DNA of 5,487 nucleotides, from positions 1 to 5,487 of the forward strand of contig DDSR01000244.1 of the NCBI GenBank assembly GCA_002343455.1, written 5' to 3'. Position 1 is the first letter of the stretch; each line of letters starts with the position of its first letter. The position numbers and the translations under genes were made by a program. Shown piece after piece: positions 5,032-5,487 of this stretch. The notes beneath the pieces were generated by a model, which saw only the letters and a list, made by a program, of their open reading frames with translations, made no database searches and was not told the DNA's origin. Source of the DNA: Deltaproteobacteria bacterium UBA2385 (GTDB taxonomy: Bacteria > Myxococcota_A > UBA796 > UBA2385).

Positions 5032-5487
5032 ATGCTGATGCCGACGCTCGTGACGCTGACCCCGGTCGTGCTGGGGATCCTGCTGGCCCTGACCCCAGGG
5101 CTGCGCGCCGCCTCGACCGGCCCCTGGCACCGCATGATCCTCGCCCTGGCGACCGCGGTGGTGCTGGTCCTGATGCTGCCGCACGCCTTCTCCGAGCTGG
5201 GCTGGGCCGCCCTGGGGGTCTTCCTCCCAGCGCTGCTGGTGCCGGTCCTGGTCGAGCGCCTGGCGGGCCACCGGCACGGCCATGACGCGCATCATGAGCC
5301 GGCCATGGACGCCGACCTGGGGCTGGCGGGCTTGCTGCTGCACCAGGTCGTCGAGGGCGCGGAGATCGCGGCCCTGTCGGCCAGCAGCCCTGCCTGGGGG
5401 ACGACGGCCCTGACCCTGGCCCTGCACACGGTCCCCCTGGTCGGCGCGGTCCTCCACAAGTGTGTCCTGCGCGGCGGCGCCCGGGCG
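5032..5487 (+). CDS. ZIP-like metal transporter, N-terminal part
   Basis: 152 codons, open to the right edge. The ATG at 5032 is the first possible start in this frame after truA, with 5038 as an alternative; the Shine-Dalgarno sequence is weak (GGG 8 nt upstream). Hydrophobic segments lie at about 5-24, 35-54, 57-76, 95-116 and 123-142. The third and fourth are joined by a His-rich loop (H80, H82, H84, H87, H88). LHQVVEGAEIAAL (103-115) matches the ZIP transmembrane-4 HNxxEG metal motif with Q for N, and LHTVPLVG (131-138) sits where transmembrane 5 normally has HExPxxxG. ZIP proteins move Zn2+, Fe2+ or other divalent metals into the cytoplasm through the inner membrane. The second motif lacks the usual Glu, so metal specificity is unclear and another polytopic family is possible. 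It follows truA by 40 nt and is probably in the same transcript. Confidence 0.65.
   Translation, partial: MLMPTLVTLTPVVLGILLALTPGLRAASTGPWHRMILALATAVVLVLMLPHAFSELGWAALGVFLPALLVPVLVERLAGHRHGHDAHHEPAMDADLGLAGLLLHQVVEGAEIAALSASSPAWGTTALTLALHTVPLVGAVLHKCVLRGGARA

Noticed and set aside
2880..5135. A 751-codon minus-strand reading frame
   Set aside because: It runs antisense to truA and through the sulfotransferase gene in another frame, crosses the intergenic palindromes and has only Arg/Pro/Gly-rich composition; the genes in the other frames have clear family motifs.

Overview
The window is very GC-rich (C/G dominate third codon positions). It encodes a lipoprotein whose lipobox cysteine is followed by a long Asp-Gly-Gly-Thr linker, a style I associate with Myxococcota and related deltaproteobacteria. 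That assignment is inference; there is no rRNA or other taxonomic marker here.

Layout: (1) 1-2183, minus strand, cut by the left edge: one long reading frame encoding two hemerythrin-like four-helix domains, a CxxC...CxxH metal site and a radical SAM domain of the COG1964 / tetraether-synthase-like type. (2) 2184-2290: a short divergent promoter region. (3) 2291-2968, plus strand: a small Gly/Asp-repeat lipoprotein. (4) 2975-3805, minus strand: a PAPS-dependent sulfotransferase-like protein, convergent with the lipoprotein and separated from it by 6 bp; a small hairpin spans both stop codons. (5) 3806-4112: a 307-bp divergent intergenic region packed with palindromes: a G-run/G-quadruplex candidate, a bulged 13-bp stem, a CGGCC hairpin, and four GGCGCC boxes forming a local hairpin and a 20-bp inverted repeat. 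(6) 4113-4991, plus strand: a divergent TruA-family tRNA pseudouridine synthase. (7) 5032 to the right edge, plus strand: the N-terminal part of a ZIP-like metal transporter with a histidine-rich loop, probably cotranscribed with truA.

The genes do not form an obvious single pathway. The most interesting object is the hemerythrin-hemerythrin-radical SAM fusion. It joins di-iron, potentially O2-binding or iron-donating modules to an oxygen-sensitive [4Fe-4S] radical enzyme in one polypeptide, and its usual GGEP motif reads AAEP. The second is the dense palindrome block upstream of truA. The long, repetitive reading frames opposite the real genes (for example 369-2318 plus and 2880-5135 minus) are by-products of GC-rich codon use.
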